Assembly (NCBI GenBank): GCA_900753245.1
Contig: CAADYJ010000060.1
Span: forward strand, 1-11,650
Origin: Clostridia bacterium
GTDB taxonomy: Bacteria > Bacillota > Clostridia > TANB77 > CAG-508
Length of the DNA: 11,650 nt
Direction: 5' to 3'
The position numbers and the translations under genes were made by a program. Position 1 is the stretch's first letter. Every line of letters begins with the position of its first letter. Below the pieces are notes generated by a model. It ran no database searches and was not told where the DNA came from. It worked only from the letters and a program-made list of their open reading frames with translations. Below are positions 1 through 7,225 of this stretch, piece by piece.

Positions 1-58
1 CGTTTTAGTTTAGTTATCTATTAAACTAAAACGGCCCGTCCCCAATAGTTTAATAGAT
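1..58. repeat. Palindromic repeat element with two competing hairpins, cut by the left window edge
   Basis: Two perfect inverted repeats overlap here. Bases 1-12 pair with 22-33 (12 bp, 9-nt loop). Bases 16-28 pair with 46-58 (13 bp, 17-nt loop). The second arm of the first hairpin overlaps the first arm of the second, so the two are mutually exclusive. The loop of the second holds a GC-rich core, cggcccgtcccc, which stands out in an otherwise AT-rich region. The element lies just beyond the stop codon of the minus-strand gene at 62-889, but no U-run follows on the minus strand, so a simple intrinsic terminator is not supported. It resembles the short REP-like or MITE-like palindromes common between genes in Firmicutes. 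It may continue to the left of the window. Confidence 0.6.
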
Positions 59-61
59 TTT

Positions 62-889
62 TTATTTTGGCATTTCTATTGATTTTGCTATTACTGTTAT
101 TTTTTGTACATTCATCGTTGTCATTTTTTCTATTTCTTTTATACTTTTTTCTTTAAATTCTTTTAATTCTTTTATTACATTATGTCCGTAAATGACTGCT
201 ACTTCCATGTAAATAGATGGTCCTTCTCCATAGTTTTCTACTCTTGTTCTTATTACTCTCGAAATTCCATCATCTCTTTTTGCTAAATATTCTACTATTT
301 GGCGAAATACTGTATCTGAAATTGTAAAATTTCCTAAGTAGCTAAATGTCGGTCTTATTATTGATTTTTCTGATATATATGGTTTGTTTCCACTTCCCTT
401 CGATTTAAAAATTTGTAATGGGTCTAATATATATCCTGAAAAATCTTTTTTTATTTCAAAAGTTGGTACAGGTATTACGTGTTTTCCTTGTGTTACCCTT
501 ATATTTCTAGCAGTTTTCATTTCTGTTTCTGTTGCTACATCTTGAATATATATTGTTTTTTGTATTTTGGGAAGACCTAAGTTTTCTGCAATTTTTTCAA
601 CCATTCCATCTGATGTTCCTAAAATTAAAATTGATTCTGGTTTTAATTTTTTTATAGCTTTTTGCATTTGTGTTCTTTCTTTTTCATCTATAAAAATTGC
701 ATGTTTTACTGTTTCTATTTTTGTTGGTGCTTTTTTTGCTGATTCTCCTGCTACAACTTCATTTTCGTTTACTAAAAGTCCATCGTCTATTATATAAGAT
801 ATATTGTTTTCTCCTGCTACCATTTGAGCTCTGTAACTTTTTCCTGTTCCTGATGGTCCTACAAAAGCATAAACTCTAATTTTGTCCAT
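62..889 (-). CDS. P-loop ATPase fused to a C-terminal Asp23/Gls24-like domain
   Basis: This 275-residue protein starts with a Walker A motif, GPSGTGKS (residues 11-18). A Walker B-like stretch, AIFIDE (64-69), and a GTSDG loop after a hydrophobic strand (86-95) follow, consistent with a small nucleotide-binding domain over about the first 170 residues. Residues 176-272 have the Asp23/Gls24 (DUF322) pattern: a short strand, 'FTISDTVFRQIVEYLAKR', a beta section with 'VAVIYGHNVIKELKEF', then a helix and 'VQKITVIAKSI'. Asp23-family proteins are linked to the Gram-positive envelope and its stress response. The role of the ATPase fusion is unknown to me. No signal peptide or membrane segment is visible, so it is probably cytoplasmic. 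The ATG at 889 is preceded by AAGGAG at good spacing. It lies 17 nt after the GT39 gene and is probably co-transcribed with it. The domain calls are firm; the function is not. Confidence 0.8.
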   Translation of the reverse strand: MDKIRVYAFVGPSGTGKSYRAQMVAGENNISYIIDDGLLVNENEVVAGESAKKAPTKIETVKHAIFIDEKERTQMQKAIKKLKPESILILGTSDGMVEKIAENLGLPKIQKTIYIQDVATETEMKTARNIRVTQGKHVIPVPTFEIKKDFSGYILDPLQIFKSKGSGNKPYISEKSIIRPTFSYLGNFTISDTVFRQIVEYLAKRDDGISRVIRTRVENYGEGPSIYMEVAVIYGHNVIKELKEFKEKSIKEIEKMTTMNVQKITVIAKSIEMPK

Positions 890-906
890 TGTTTTTCTCC
901 TTATTT

Positions 907-2415
907 TTATTTTTGTATTAATGCAAAACTATATTGAAAACCATGATATTTTGTATCATACATTTTTTGATCTATAACTTCTACTTCATATTTATCTTGT
1001 ATTTTTTCTAGTAGTCCATAACTTTTTGCATCAATTACCCAAATTCTACCTTTTACATCTTTTATATCATCTAATGTATAAATTGTTTGCATATCTTTTC
1101 CATATGCCTTATATGCATCTTCTACATTCCAAAATGCTTCATCGTAAAAATATAAAAAATTTTCTGGGAAATTTGCAGAAACTACAAATCCACTTCCTTC
1201 GTTAGAACAAATTAATATATCTTCTTGTTGTACATTTTGTCTTAAATATTCAAAAGGTTCTTGGTTTATTTTATCATAATTATCTTTACATAGATATATT
1301 TGTATAACTATTCCTGTTATTATACACAAACTACATATTACTATATTTAAGTATTTGTTTCCTTTTTCTGCCATAAAGAATGATAAGAAAAATATAAAAA
1401 GACCTGTTACGCATAACATATATCTTGCGTAGATTATTGGTGTTTTTAATACAATTGACATTATGCATGCTCCAATAGCTACCCCTAAATATGTAATTAC
1501 AGATAATTTTATTGGTAATGTTTTTTGTTTTTCTTTATTTTGCTTTTTGTATTTAATACATAGATATATTATATATGCACATATTATTAATCCAAATATT
1601 ATTGCATATAGGTCTGATATTGTTTTTGTTTTTTCTAAATTTCCTGTAAATTGGAAAGTAAAAAATTCTATTAATGTTCCTGGAAATTTTATATATATCC
1701 AGAAGTGTGTTGAAGACATTCTTTTCATTTGTGAAAGTAATGATATTATCCAAGGAATATATAATGCTATTTGTGTGATTGCAGAAACTATAAACACTTT
1801 TAATTCATATGTGAATTTTTTTTGTTTTATTGCTTTTGTTGTTATATATACAAATAAAATTAAATTTACTATTCCTGCTGCCATTAATCCATAATAATGA
1901 ACATATGCAGATGCTAAACTAAAAATTGCAAATAACACCCAATTCTTTATTTGTTTTTTGTCTATATTTTTATAAATTCTATAAGCATATATACACATTA
2001 ATGTGACTAATAGCATTGCTAGTGTATACATTCTTATTTCACCCACATACACAACAATTACTGGTAAGAAAAAACTGAAAAATGAAAATAGCATTCCTGC
2101 TTTCTTTCCAAAATCTTTTCTTATGTGTGTATATCCAAGTATACCTGTTATGCTTGCGCATAGCCATGAAAAAATTCTATAAATATATATATTATTTCCA
2201 AATATTATATTAAGTATATGTAACACCCAATAATATAACACTGGATGTACATCATATGCACCTATTTTCCATATCTGTGCAAAACTATGATTACAAATTG
2301 CTACAGAATAACTTTCATCAAACCATAGATTTTGATGAAATATTGGTACTGATATAAATATCATTCCTAGTACTATAATTATTATATGTAAAATATCTTT
2401 TTTATCTAACTTCAT
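907..2415 (-). CDS. GT39-like (PMT/ArnT-type) polytopic membrane glycosyltransferase
   Basis: This 502-residue integral membrane protein has many hydrophobic segments from about residue 9 to 385 and a soluble C-terminal part (about 385-502). The N-terminal loop has the GT39/PMT_2 signature: an acidic pair in WFDESYS (31-37), then DVHPVLYYW (55-63), and EIRMYTL (126-132) at a later loop. In this GT-C fold family the first acidic residues are catalytic, and the donor is normally a polyprenyl-phosphate sugar. The reaction takes place on the outer face of the membrane. The acceptor (protein, teichoic acid or polysaccharide) cannot be told from sequence. The ATG at 2415 follows AAGGAG and lies 28 nt below a good extended -10 promoter. 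It is the first gene of a probable two-gene operon with the P-loop/Asp23-like gene. Length and motifs look intact. Confidence 0.85.
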   Translation of the reverse strand: MKLDKKDILHIIIIVLGMIFISVPIFHQNLWFDESYSVAICNHSFAQIWKIGAYDVHPVLYYWVLHILNIIFGNNIYIYRIFSWLCASITGILGYTHIRKDFGKKAGMLFSFFSFFLPVIVVYVGEIRMYTLAMLLVTLMCIYAYRIYKNIDKKQIKNWVLFAIFSLASAYVHYYGLMAAGIVNLILFVYITTKAIKQKKFTYELKVFIVSAITQIALYIPWIISLLSQMKRMSSTHFWIYIKFPGTLIEFFTFQFTGNLEKTKTISDLYAIIFGLIICAYIIYLCIKYKKQNKEKQKTLPIKLSVITYLGVAIGACIMSIVLKTPIIYARYMLCVTGLFIFFLSFFMAEKGNKYLNIVICSLCIITGIVIQIYLCKDNYDKINQEPFEYLRQNVQQEDILICSNEGSGFVVSANFPENFLYFYDEAFWNVEDAYKAYGKDMQTIYTLDDIKDVKGRIWVIDAKSYGLLEKIQDKYEVEVIDQKMYDTKYHGFQYSFALIQK

Positions 2416-2443
2416 ATACTTACTCCTTATTTTTACTTTTCAT

Positions 2444-2472
2444 ATTATAACATTATGATAAAAAAAAGTCTA
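2444..2472 (-). promoter_or_regulatory. Sigma-A promoter for the GT39/P-loop operon
   Basis: Read on the minus strand there is TAGACT (2467-2472), a 17-nt spacer, and a perfect TATAAT (2444-2449). TGT immediately before the -10 makes it an extended -10. It lies just upstream of the ribosome binding site of the GT39 gene. It faces away from the fic-module promoter, which starts 64 bp further on. Confidence 0.75.
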
Positions 2473-2535
2473 TACGTTTTATTTATACACTCTAGTAATA
2501 TTTAAAATTTTATATTAACTAGATATTTTTTATAT

Positions 2536-2564
2536 TTGTTTTATTTATATATTAATGTTATAAT
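2536..2564 (+). promoter_or_regulatory. Sigma-A promoter for the antitoxin-fic operon
   Basis: TTGTTT (2536-2541), a 17-nt spacer and TATAAT (2559-2564), with TGT directly before the -10 (extended -10). The expected start of transcription is near 2571. A ribosome binding site, AGAGGA (2585-2590), then leads into the antitoxin ATG at 2597. I see no clear operator palindrome overlapping it, so autoregulation by the antitoxin is not evident from the sequence. Confidence 0.75.
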
Positions 2565-2596
2565 ATATTTAAATTTAATAAGAAAGAGGAAATTTT

Positions 2597-2803
2597 ATGG
2601 ATTTATCAATAAAAAATACGACTAGAGAGCAAAGAAAAGAAATAGTTAAAACTGCTCTTGCAATTTCTATTACTGGAACTGATTTTCCTAGCGATGAAGC
2701 TTTAAAAATAGTAAAAGAATATGTTGATGGCAAATCTGAAATTGAAGAAGTTCAAAAAAAGATTATTGCCTTATATAAAAAGGATGGTGAAAATAATGAT
2801 TAG
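2597..2803 (+). CDS. VbhA-like Fic antitoxin with a degenerate inhibitory motif
   Basis: This 68-residue, mostly helical protein lies directly upstream of, and overlaps, a Fic gene. That is the layout of class I Fic toxin-antitoxin pairs such as VbhA/VbhT. The pattern 'KEIVKTALAISITGTDFPSDEALKIV', then 'EYVDGKSEIEEVQKKI', follows the VbhA-family core (ALA...xxPSxE...YxxGxI). In that family the first helix carries (S/T)xxxE(G/N). Its Glu blocks the Fic active site by pairing with the second Arg of the Fic motif. Aligned on the following PSDE, the Glu position is Gly27, the next residue is Thr28, and the Ser position is Ile23 (Ser24 is one residue off). The canonical inhibitory pair is therefore absent. 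It may bind the enzyme in another way, or the enzyme may be controlled otherwise. The start is supported by AGAGGA and a consensus promoter. Confidence 0.75.
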   Translation: MDLSIKNTTREQRKEIVKTALAISITGTDFPSDEALKIVKEYVDGKSEIEEVQKKIIALYKKDGENND

Positions 2804-3503
2804 AGATCCTTATGTTCAAGAAAATGGAACTTTAAAAAATAAACTTGGTATTATCGATTATGACAAATTAAATTTAGCTGAAAGAGATATTACTTTTTCT
2901 AAATTTCTTAATGTCAAAAAAACTTTTCACACTAAATTTGATGTTTCTTATATTAAGTCTATTCATTCACATATTTTTGAGGATATTTTTGATTGGGCAG
3001 GTGAATTTAGAGAAGTCCCTGTCTATAAACAAGAAGTAGTAATTCCTGGTCTTAGTCTTAATTATACAGATCCTAAAAATATTGAAAAGGAATTATCTGA
3101 TTGCTTAAAAAAAATTAATAATACTAATTGGTCTGCACTTACATTAGAGCAAAAAAGTGCTACTTTTACTAAATATCTTACTCAGTTTTGGTTAATTCAT
3201 CCTTTTAGAGACGGCAATACTAGAACTACTTTAACTTTTGCTACTCAATTTTCAAAGGAACATGATTTTCCTTTAGATTTGGGTTTTTTGCTTGATAATT
3301 TAACAAGAAAAATAGACAATAATGGTGAAATTACACAATTTAGCATTCGTGATAAATTTGTTTTATCTGCTATTCCAAAAGAATTTTCACCAGAACCTGA
3401 ACACTTAAATGCTTTAATTTATAAAGCAATGGTTTCTGGAATTTCTAAAAACATAGAAAATTTACAAAATACTTTAAAAAGCACCACAGATATAGAAAGA
3501 TAG
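2796..3503 (+). CDS. Fic-domain enzyme (toxin) with variant motif HPFRDGNTRTTL
   Basis: This 235-residue Fic protein starts with 'MIRDPYVQENGTLKNKLGI', the usual N-terminus of the family. 'IHSHIFEDIFDWAGEFREVPV' and a target-binding flap region follow. The active-site motif is HPFRDGNTRTTL at residues 135-146. The catalytic His135, acidic Asp139 and Asn141 are present. Position 8 of the motif is Thr rather than Gly, and the second Arg (position 12) is Leu146. Fic proteins usually transfer AMP from ATP to a protein hydroxyl; Doc, with GNKR, instead phosphorylates. The chemistry of this GNTR form cannot be assigned from sequence. Near the C-terminus, SKNIEN (217-222) fits (S/T)xxxE(G/N), the class III self-inhibition motif. 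I chose the ATG at 2796: it overlaps the antitoxin stop by 8 nt and is preceded by AAGGATGGTG. An upstream in-frame ATG at 2721 would only add residues read from inside the antitoxin gene. Confidence 0.88.
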   Translation: MIRDPYVQENGTLKNKLGIIDYDKLNLAERDITFSKFLNVKKTFHTKFDVSYIKSIHSHIFEDIFDWAGEFREVPVYKQEVVIPGLSLNYTDPKNIEKELSDCLKKINNTNWSALTLEQKSATFTKYLTQFWLIHPFRDGNTRTTLTFATQFSKEHDFPLDLGFLLDNLTRKIDNNGEITQFSIRDKFVLSAIPKEFSPEPEHLNALIYKAMVSGISKNIENLQNTLKSTTDIER

Positions 3504-3504
3504 C

Positions 3505-3545
3505 AAAAAGAGATTTTTGAATATTGCACTCAAAAATCTCTTTTT
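3505..3545. terminator. Bidirectional intrinsic terminator between fic and the GT2 gene
   Basis: A perfect 15-bp stem (3505-3519 with 3531-3545) has an 11-nt loop. It is flanked by an A-run on the left and a T-run (3541-3546) on the right, so it can end transcripts from both strands. It begins 2 nt after the fic stop codon and ends 3 nt before the complement of the GT2 stop codon. It therefore serves both convergent genes. Confidence 0.9.
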
Positions 3546-3547
3546 TA

Positions 3548-4777
3548 TTAATTTACTTCATTTATTTTTATATCTCTTACGTGGTCTATTTTTTCCCATT
3601 TTGTCTCTCTCACAAATAAACATTTAAAGTTTATTAAAAGCCATGAGCCTAAGAATAAAGGATAAAACATAAGTCCCTTAATCATTGGTTTTATTGGTCT
3701 TCTATCTAATACCATTATTAAAATTGCTGTTAATATTGGTAATATAAATGTTGGTATAAAATAACGTAAGCAATTTATTAATAGATCTGTTGCCGTCATT
3801 CCATTTGCAAAATATATTATAAAGTTTAATAGTAATAATATTATAGTAACAACAAACATTGGTATACTTCCTAATATATATAAAAGTCCATCAAAATTCA
3901 TAAATGTTTTCTTTTCTTTTACTGCTGCTGCTAAAAGTCCTGTATATTCTTTTATACATTGAATATGTCCTACTGTCCATCTAGATCTTTGAGACCAAGA
4001 TTGTTTAAATCCTGTAGGTTGTTCATCATAAACTATTGCATCTGTTGCCCAGCCTAATCTTCTTCCTTCTATTATATTTTTTAATGAAAATTCTATATCT
4101 TCTGTTAATGTATTTGTATCCCAACCAGTAGGTTTTATAACATCAAATTTTACCATAAAACCTGTTCCATTTAATAAAGGTGATAACCCTAAATTGTATC
4201 TTGCTAAGTGATAGAAACGGTTCATTGTCCAATAGAATATTGCATATCCCGCTGTAATCCAGTTATCTGTTGGATTTTTTATATCACGATAACCTTGTAC
4301 TACTGTTTCTCCTTGGCATAGTTTTTTATTCATTGCCTTTAAAAAGTTTTCGTCTGCAATGTTGTCTGCATCAAAAATACATAAAGCATCATATGGAGCA
4401 TCTTCTTTTATTTTTTGTGCTAAAAACCATTGTAGTGCAAAACCTTTTGTTTTCTTTTCTTCATCAAATCTTTCATATACTATTGCTCCTGCATTTCTTG
4501 CAACTTCTGCTGTGTTATCTGTACAGTTATCTGCAATTACATATATATCATATAATTCTTTTGGATAGTTTTGTTTTTTCAAACTTTCTACCAAGTTTGC
4601 AACTACTGCTGCTTCATTATGTGCTGGTATAATAGCCATAAAACGATTTTCTTTTCCTTCTAAAATAGGTTTATCTTTTAATTTTATTAATGAACATATA
4701 CTAACTATTAGTTGATATAACCAAAATATAGTTACAAGCCAGACTAATGCCTGCTGTATAATATATAAATATTCCAT
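3548..4777 (-). CDS. Membrane-bound processive family 2 glycosyltransferase
   Basis: This 409-residue protein has an N-terminal membrane segment (about 6-32) and a cytoplasmic GT-A domain. Three more hydrophobic segments follow (about 299-325, 335-358 and 370-385). The catalytic signatures are all present: PAHNE (51-55), the nucleotide-sugar and metal site DAD (136-138), the general base region TED (225-227) and QRSRW (263-267). QxxRW is the mark of processive enzymes such as hyaluronan, cellulose and poly-GlcNAc synthases, so a polysaccharide or glycolipid product made at the inner membrane face is likely. The sugar cannot be inferred. It has its own promoter and an AAGGAG site before the ATG at 4777. 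It is the only gene on its transcript, which ends at the shared terminator. No accessory export gene is nearby. Confidence 0.85.
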   Translation of the reverse strand: MEYLYIIQQALVWLVTIFWLYQLIVSICSLIKLKDKPILEGKENRFMAIIPAHNEAAVVANLVESLKKQNYPKELYDIYVIADNCTDNTAEVARNAGAIVYERFDEEKKTKGFALQWFLAQKIKEDAPYDALCIFDADNIADENFLKAMNKKLCQGETVVQGYRDIKNPTDNWITAGYAIFYWTMNRFYHLARYNLGLSPLLNGTGFMVKFDVIKPTGWDTNTLTEDIEFSLKNIIEGRRLGWATDAIVYDEQPTGFKQSWSQRSRWTVGHIQCIKEYTGLLAAAVKEKKTFMNFDGLLYILGSIPMFVVTIILLLLNFIIYFANGMTATDLLINCLRYFIPTFILPILTAILIMVLDRRPIKPMIKGLMFYPLFLGSWLLINFKCLFVRETKWEKIDHVRDIKINEVN

Positions 4778-4823
4778 TTTCTTCTCCTTATTTATAATAC
4801 ATATTTATTACTTAACCATATAT

Positions 4824-4852
4824 ATTATACTATCTTCGTCCAATTTTTGCAA
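4824..4852 (-). promoter_or_regulatory. Sigma-A promoter for the GT2 gene
   Basis: On the minus strand there is TTGCAA (4847-4852), a 17-nt spacer, and a perfect TATAAT (4824-4829). It lies 47 nt above the ATG. A 9-bp AT-rich palindrome (4853-4861 with 4867-4875) sits directly upstream of the -35 box and could be either an operator or part of the 3' end of the pnp transcript. Confidence 0.7.
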
Positions 4853-4879
4853 CATATTAATAAAATATTAATATGTATA

Positions 4880-4910
4880 ATAGAGATAAAGACTTTTTCT
4901 TTATCTCTAT
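4880..4910 (-). terminator. Probable 3' hairpin / terminator of pnp
   Basis: A perfect 12-bp stem (4880-4891 with 4899-4910) with a 7-nt loop lies 10 nt beyond the pnp stop codon. On the minus strand it is followed by an AT-rich stretch but not a clean U-run. It may be a weak terminator, or a stabilising 3' hairpin, rather than a strong intrinsic terminator. The T-rich side is actually on the plus strand. Confidence 0.5.
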
Positions 4911-4920
4911 ATTTTTATTT

Positions 4921-7035
4921 CTATGCATTTGTTACTTCTAAATCTTTCATGCTTAAGTTTATTCTTCCTTGATTGTCAATTTCAATTACTTTTACAGTAA
5001 CATCATCTCCAACTGAAAGTACATCTTCTACTTTTTCTACTCTTTTACTTGATATTTTTGAAATGTGAAGTAACCCTTCTTTTCCTCCACCTAAATCTAC
5101 AAATGCTCCAAAAGTAACTATTCTTGATATTTTTCCGTCATATATCTTTCCAACTTCTATTTCTCTTGTTATTTCTTCTATCATTTTCTTAGCTTTTGGT
5201 CCATCTTGTCCTTCTGTAGAATAAATACAAACTGTTCCATCTTCTTCTATATCAATTTTTACTCCATTTGCTTCTTCTATTATTTTGTTTATCATTTTTC
5301 CACCAGGTCCAATAACATCTTTAATTTTATCTACTGGTATTGTCATTGTAATAATTTTAGGTGCATATTTTGATAATTCTTTTCTAGGTTCTGATATTAC
5401 TGGTAACATGATATTGTCTAAAATATAATCTCTTGCTACTTTTGTTCTTGCAAAAGCTTCTGCGATTATATCATATGTTAAACCATCACATTTAATATCT
5501 ACTTGTATTGCTGTAATACCTTCTTTTGTTCCACCTACTTTAAAATCCATATCTCCAAAGAAGTCTTCTATTCCTTGAATATCTGTAAGCATTACATATT
5601 CATTTGGATTTTCCTTGCTTGTAACTAAACCTGTTGAAATACCTGCAACTGGTCTTTTTATTGGAACACCAGCATCCATTAATGCTAAAGTACTTCCACA
5701 AATACTTGCTTGTGATGTTGAACCATTTGAAGATAAAATTTCAGATACAACACGAATTGCATATGGAAATTCTTCTTCTGATGGAATTACTGGAACTAAT
5801 GCTTTTTCTGCTAAAGCTCCATGTCCTATTTCTCTTCTTCCTGGTCCACGAGAAGGTCTTGCTTCTCCTACAGAATAAGCTGGGAAATTATATTGGTGCA
5901 TGTATCTCTTTTCTGTTTCTTCGTCTACACCATCTAGCATTTGCTCTTCGCTCTTCATTCCTAGAGTTACAATAGTCATAGCTTGTGTTTGTCCTCTAGT
6001 AAATATTGCACTACCATGAACTCTTGGAAGTAATCCTACTTCACATGAAAGTGGTCTTAATTCATCTATTTTTCTTCCATCTGGACGTTTGTGTTCTTTG
6101 AAAATCATTTCTCTAACACATTCTTTTTCTAAGTCATGAACTGTGTCTGCAATATCTTGTTTTCTTTCTTCTCCTGCTTCTTCTCCATATTTCTCTACTA
6201 CATAGTTTGTAATATCTTCTGTTATTTTATCCATGTTAGCATCACGAGTTTCTTTGTCTGGAGCTTGTACATCTTGATACATTCTGTCTTTGAAAACACT
6301 TCTTAATTCTTCATAAAAACTTTCTTCTACTCCAAAATGTTTATATTCAAATTTTTCTTTTCCACAATCTTTTTGAATTTCAGAAATAAATTCACATATT
6401 TTTTTAATTTCTACATGAGCTGCTTTTATAGCATCTAGCATTGTATCATTTGGTATTTCATCTGCTCCTGCTTCGATCATTGTTATTTTTTCTTGTGTTG
6501 CAGCTACTGTTAATGTCAATCTTGATTTTTCTCTTTGAGCTACTGTTGGGTTTATAATAACTTGTCCATCTACATAACCTACATTTACTGCTGCTGTTGG
6601 TCCACCAAATGGAATATCTGAAATTGCTAAAGCTGCAGCTGAACCTATCATAGCACATACTTCTGGGCTATTGTCTTGTTCTACTGAAAGAACTGTTGCA
6701 ACAACACATACATCATTTCTAAAATCTTTTGGGAATAATGGACGAAGTGGTCTATCTATTGCTCTTGATGTTAAAATTGCTTTATCAGCTGGTTTTCCCT
6801 CCCTTTTTGTAAAACTTCCTGGTATTTTTCCTACTGCATATAATTTTTCTTCATAATCTACTGATAGTGGAAAGAAATCTATTCCATCTCTTGGTTCTTT
6901 AGATGCTGTTACGTTTACCATTACTACAGTATCCCCATAACGAACCATTACACTACCATTTGCAAGTTCTGCTATTTTTCCTGTTTCTATTGTCAACTTT
7001 CTTCCTGCTAATTCTGTTGAATATGTTTTAAACAT
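4921..7035 (-). CDS. pnp: Polyribonucleotide nucleotidyltransferase (PNPase)
   Basis: This 704-residue protein has the full bacterial PNPase layout. The first RNase PH domain covers about residues 10-140, then comes the alpha-helical linker domain (about 240-310). The catalytic RNase PH domain (about 320-545) includes 'PRVHGSAIFTRGQTQ' (337-351), the basic 'ARPSRGPGRREIGHG' and 'GDMDFKVGGT' (494-503). A KH domain with GPGGK (576-580) and a C-terminal S1 domain (about 628-697) complete it. It degrades RNA 3' to 5' by phosphorolysis and is a main partner of the degradosome, working as a trimer. The length matches the family and nothing is missing. The ATG at 7035 follows GGAG. It lies downstream of rpsO, the usual order. 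A palindromic element ends its leader immediately before the ribosome binding site. PNPase controls its own leader in several bacteria; whether it does so here is unknown. Confidence 0.98.
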   Translation of the reverse strand: MFKTYSTELAGRKLTIETGKIAELANGSVMVRYGDTVVMVNVTASKEPRDGIDFFPLSVDYEEKLYAVGKIPGSFTKREGKPADKAILTSRAIDRPLRPLFPKDFRNDVCVVATVLSVEQDNSPEVCAMIGSAAALAISDIPFGGPTAAVNVGYVDGQVIINPTVAQREKSRLTLTVAATQEKITMIEAGADEIPNDTMLDAIKAAHVEIKKICEFISEIQKDCGKEKFEYKHFGVEESFYEELRSVFKDRMYQDVQAPDKETRDANMDKITEDITNYVVEKYGEEAGEERKQDIADTVHDLEKECVREMIFKEHKRPDGRKIDELRPLSCEVGLLPRVHGSAIFTRGQTQAMTIVTLGMKSEEQMLDGVDEETEKRYMHQYNFPAYSVGEARPSRGPGRREIGHGALAEKALVPVIPSEEEFPYAIRVVSEILSSNGSTSQASICGSTLALMDAGVPIKRPVAGISTGLVTSKENPNEYVMLTDIQGIEDFFGDMDFKVGGTKEGITAIQVDIKCDGLTYDIIAEAFARTKVARDYILDNIMLPVISEPRKELSKYAPKIITMTIPVDKIKDVIGPGGKMINKIIEEANGVKIDIEEDGTVCIYSTEGQDGPKAKKMIEEITREIEVGKIYDGKISRIVTFGAFVDLGGGKEGLLHISKISSKRVEKVEDVLSVGDDVTVKVIEIDNQGRINLSMKDLEVTNA

Positions 7036-7051
7036 CTTTTTTCTCCTTTTC

Positions 7052-7082
7052 TACCCCAAAAGGGCCAGGTACTTTTGGGGTA
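7052..7082. repeat. 31-bp palindromic element, copy A, in the pnp leader
   Basis: Perfect 11-bp arms (7052-7062 and 7072-7082; taccccaaaag and its complement) surround a 9-nt centre, ggccaggta. It lies just upstream of the pnp ribosome binding site, with only about 16 nt between the element and the start codon. As RNA it would form a strong hairpin next to the initiation region. An identical element in the opposite orientation lies at 7226-7256. Confidence 0.85.
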
Positions 7083-7136
7083 AATCTTTATTTCTTTTAT
7101 TTTTATATTTAATAACACTTTTTTAGCTGTAACCTC

Positions 7137-7166
7137 TACAATGTACTATTTTTATAGTATATTGTA
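7137..7166. other. Imperfect palindrome in the middle of the rpsO-pnp intergenic region
   Basis: Bases 7137-7149 pair with 7154-7166 with one non-Watson-Crick position and a 4-nt loop. On the minus strand the left part includes TATACT and TATAAA sequences, with a TTGAAA 20 nt upstream of TATACT. This may be a pnp promoter with a non-ideal spacer overlapped by an operator-like palindrome, or just a leader hairpin. I cannot tell which. No other clear pnp promoter is visible, so pnp may depend on this region or on read-through from rpsO. Confidence 0.35.
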
Positions 7167-7225
7167 CAAGCTACATTCTAATTTCAAGTATTATTATAAG
7201 ATAAAAAATTTTAATTATAATTTTC

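Noticed and set aside
2721..2795. Longer Fic reading frame starting at the ATG at 2721
   Set aside because: The extra residues are translated from inside the antitoxin gene and look like a frame shadow. The ATG at 2796 has a suitable binding site and gives the family's normal N-terminus.
5615..5975. Plus-strand open frames opposite pnp, and similar ones opposite the GT39, GT2 and other genes
   Set aside because: They lie antisense to strongly conserved genes, lack binding sites and show no recognisable protein pattern.
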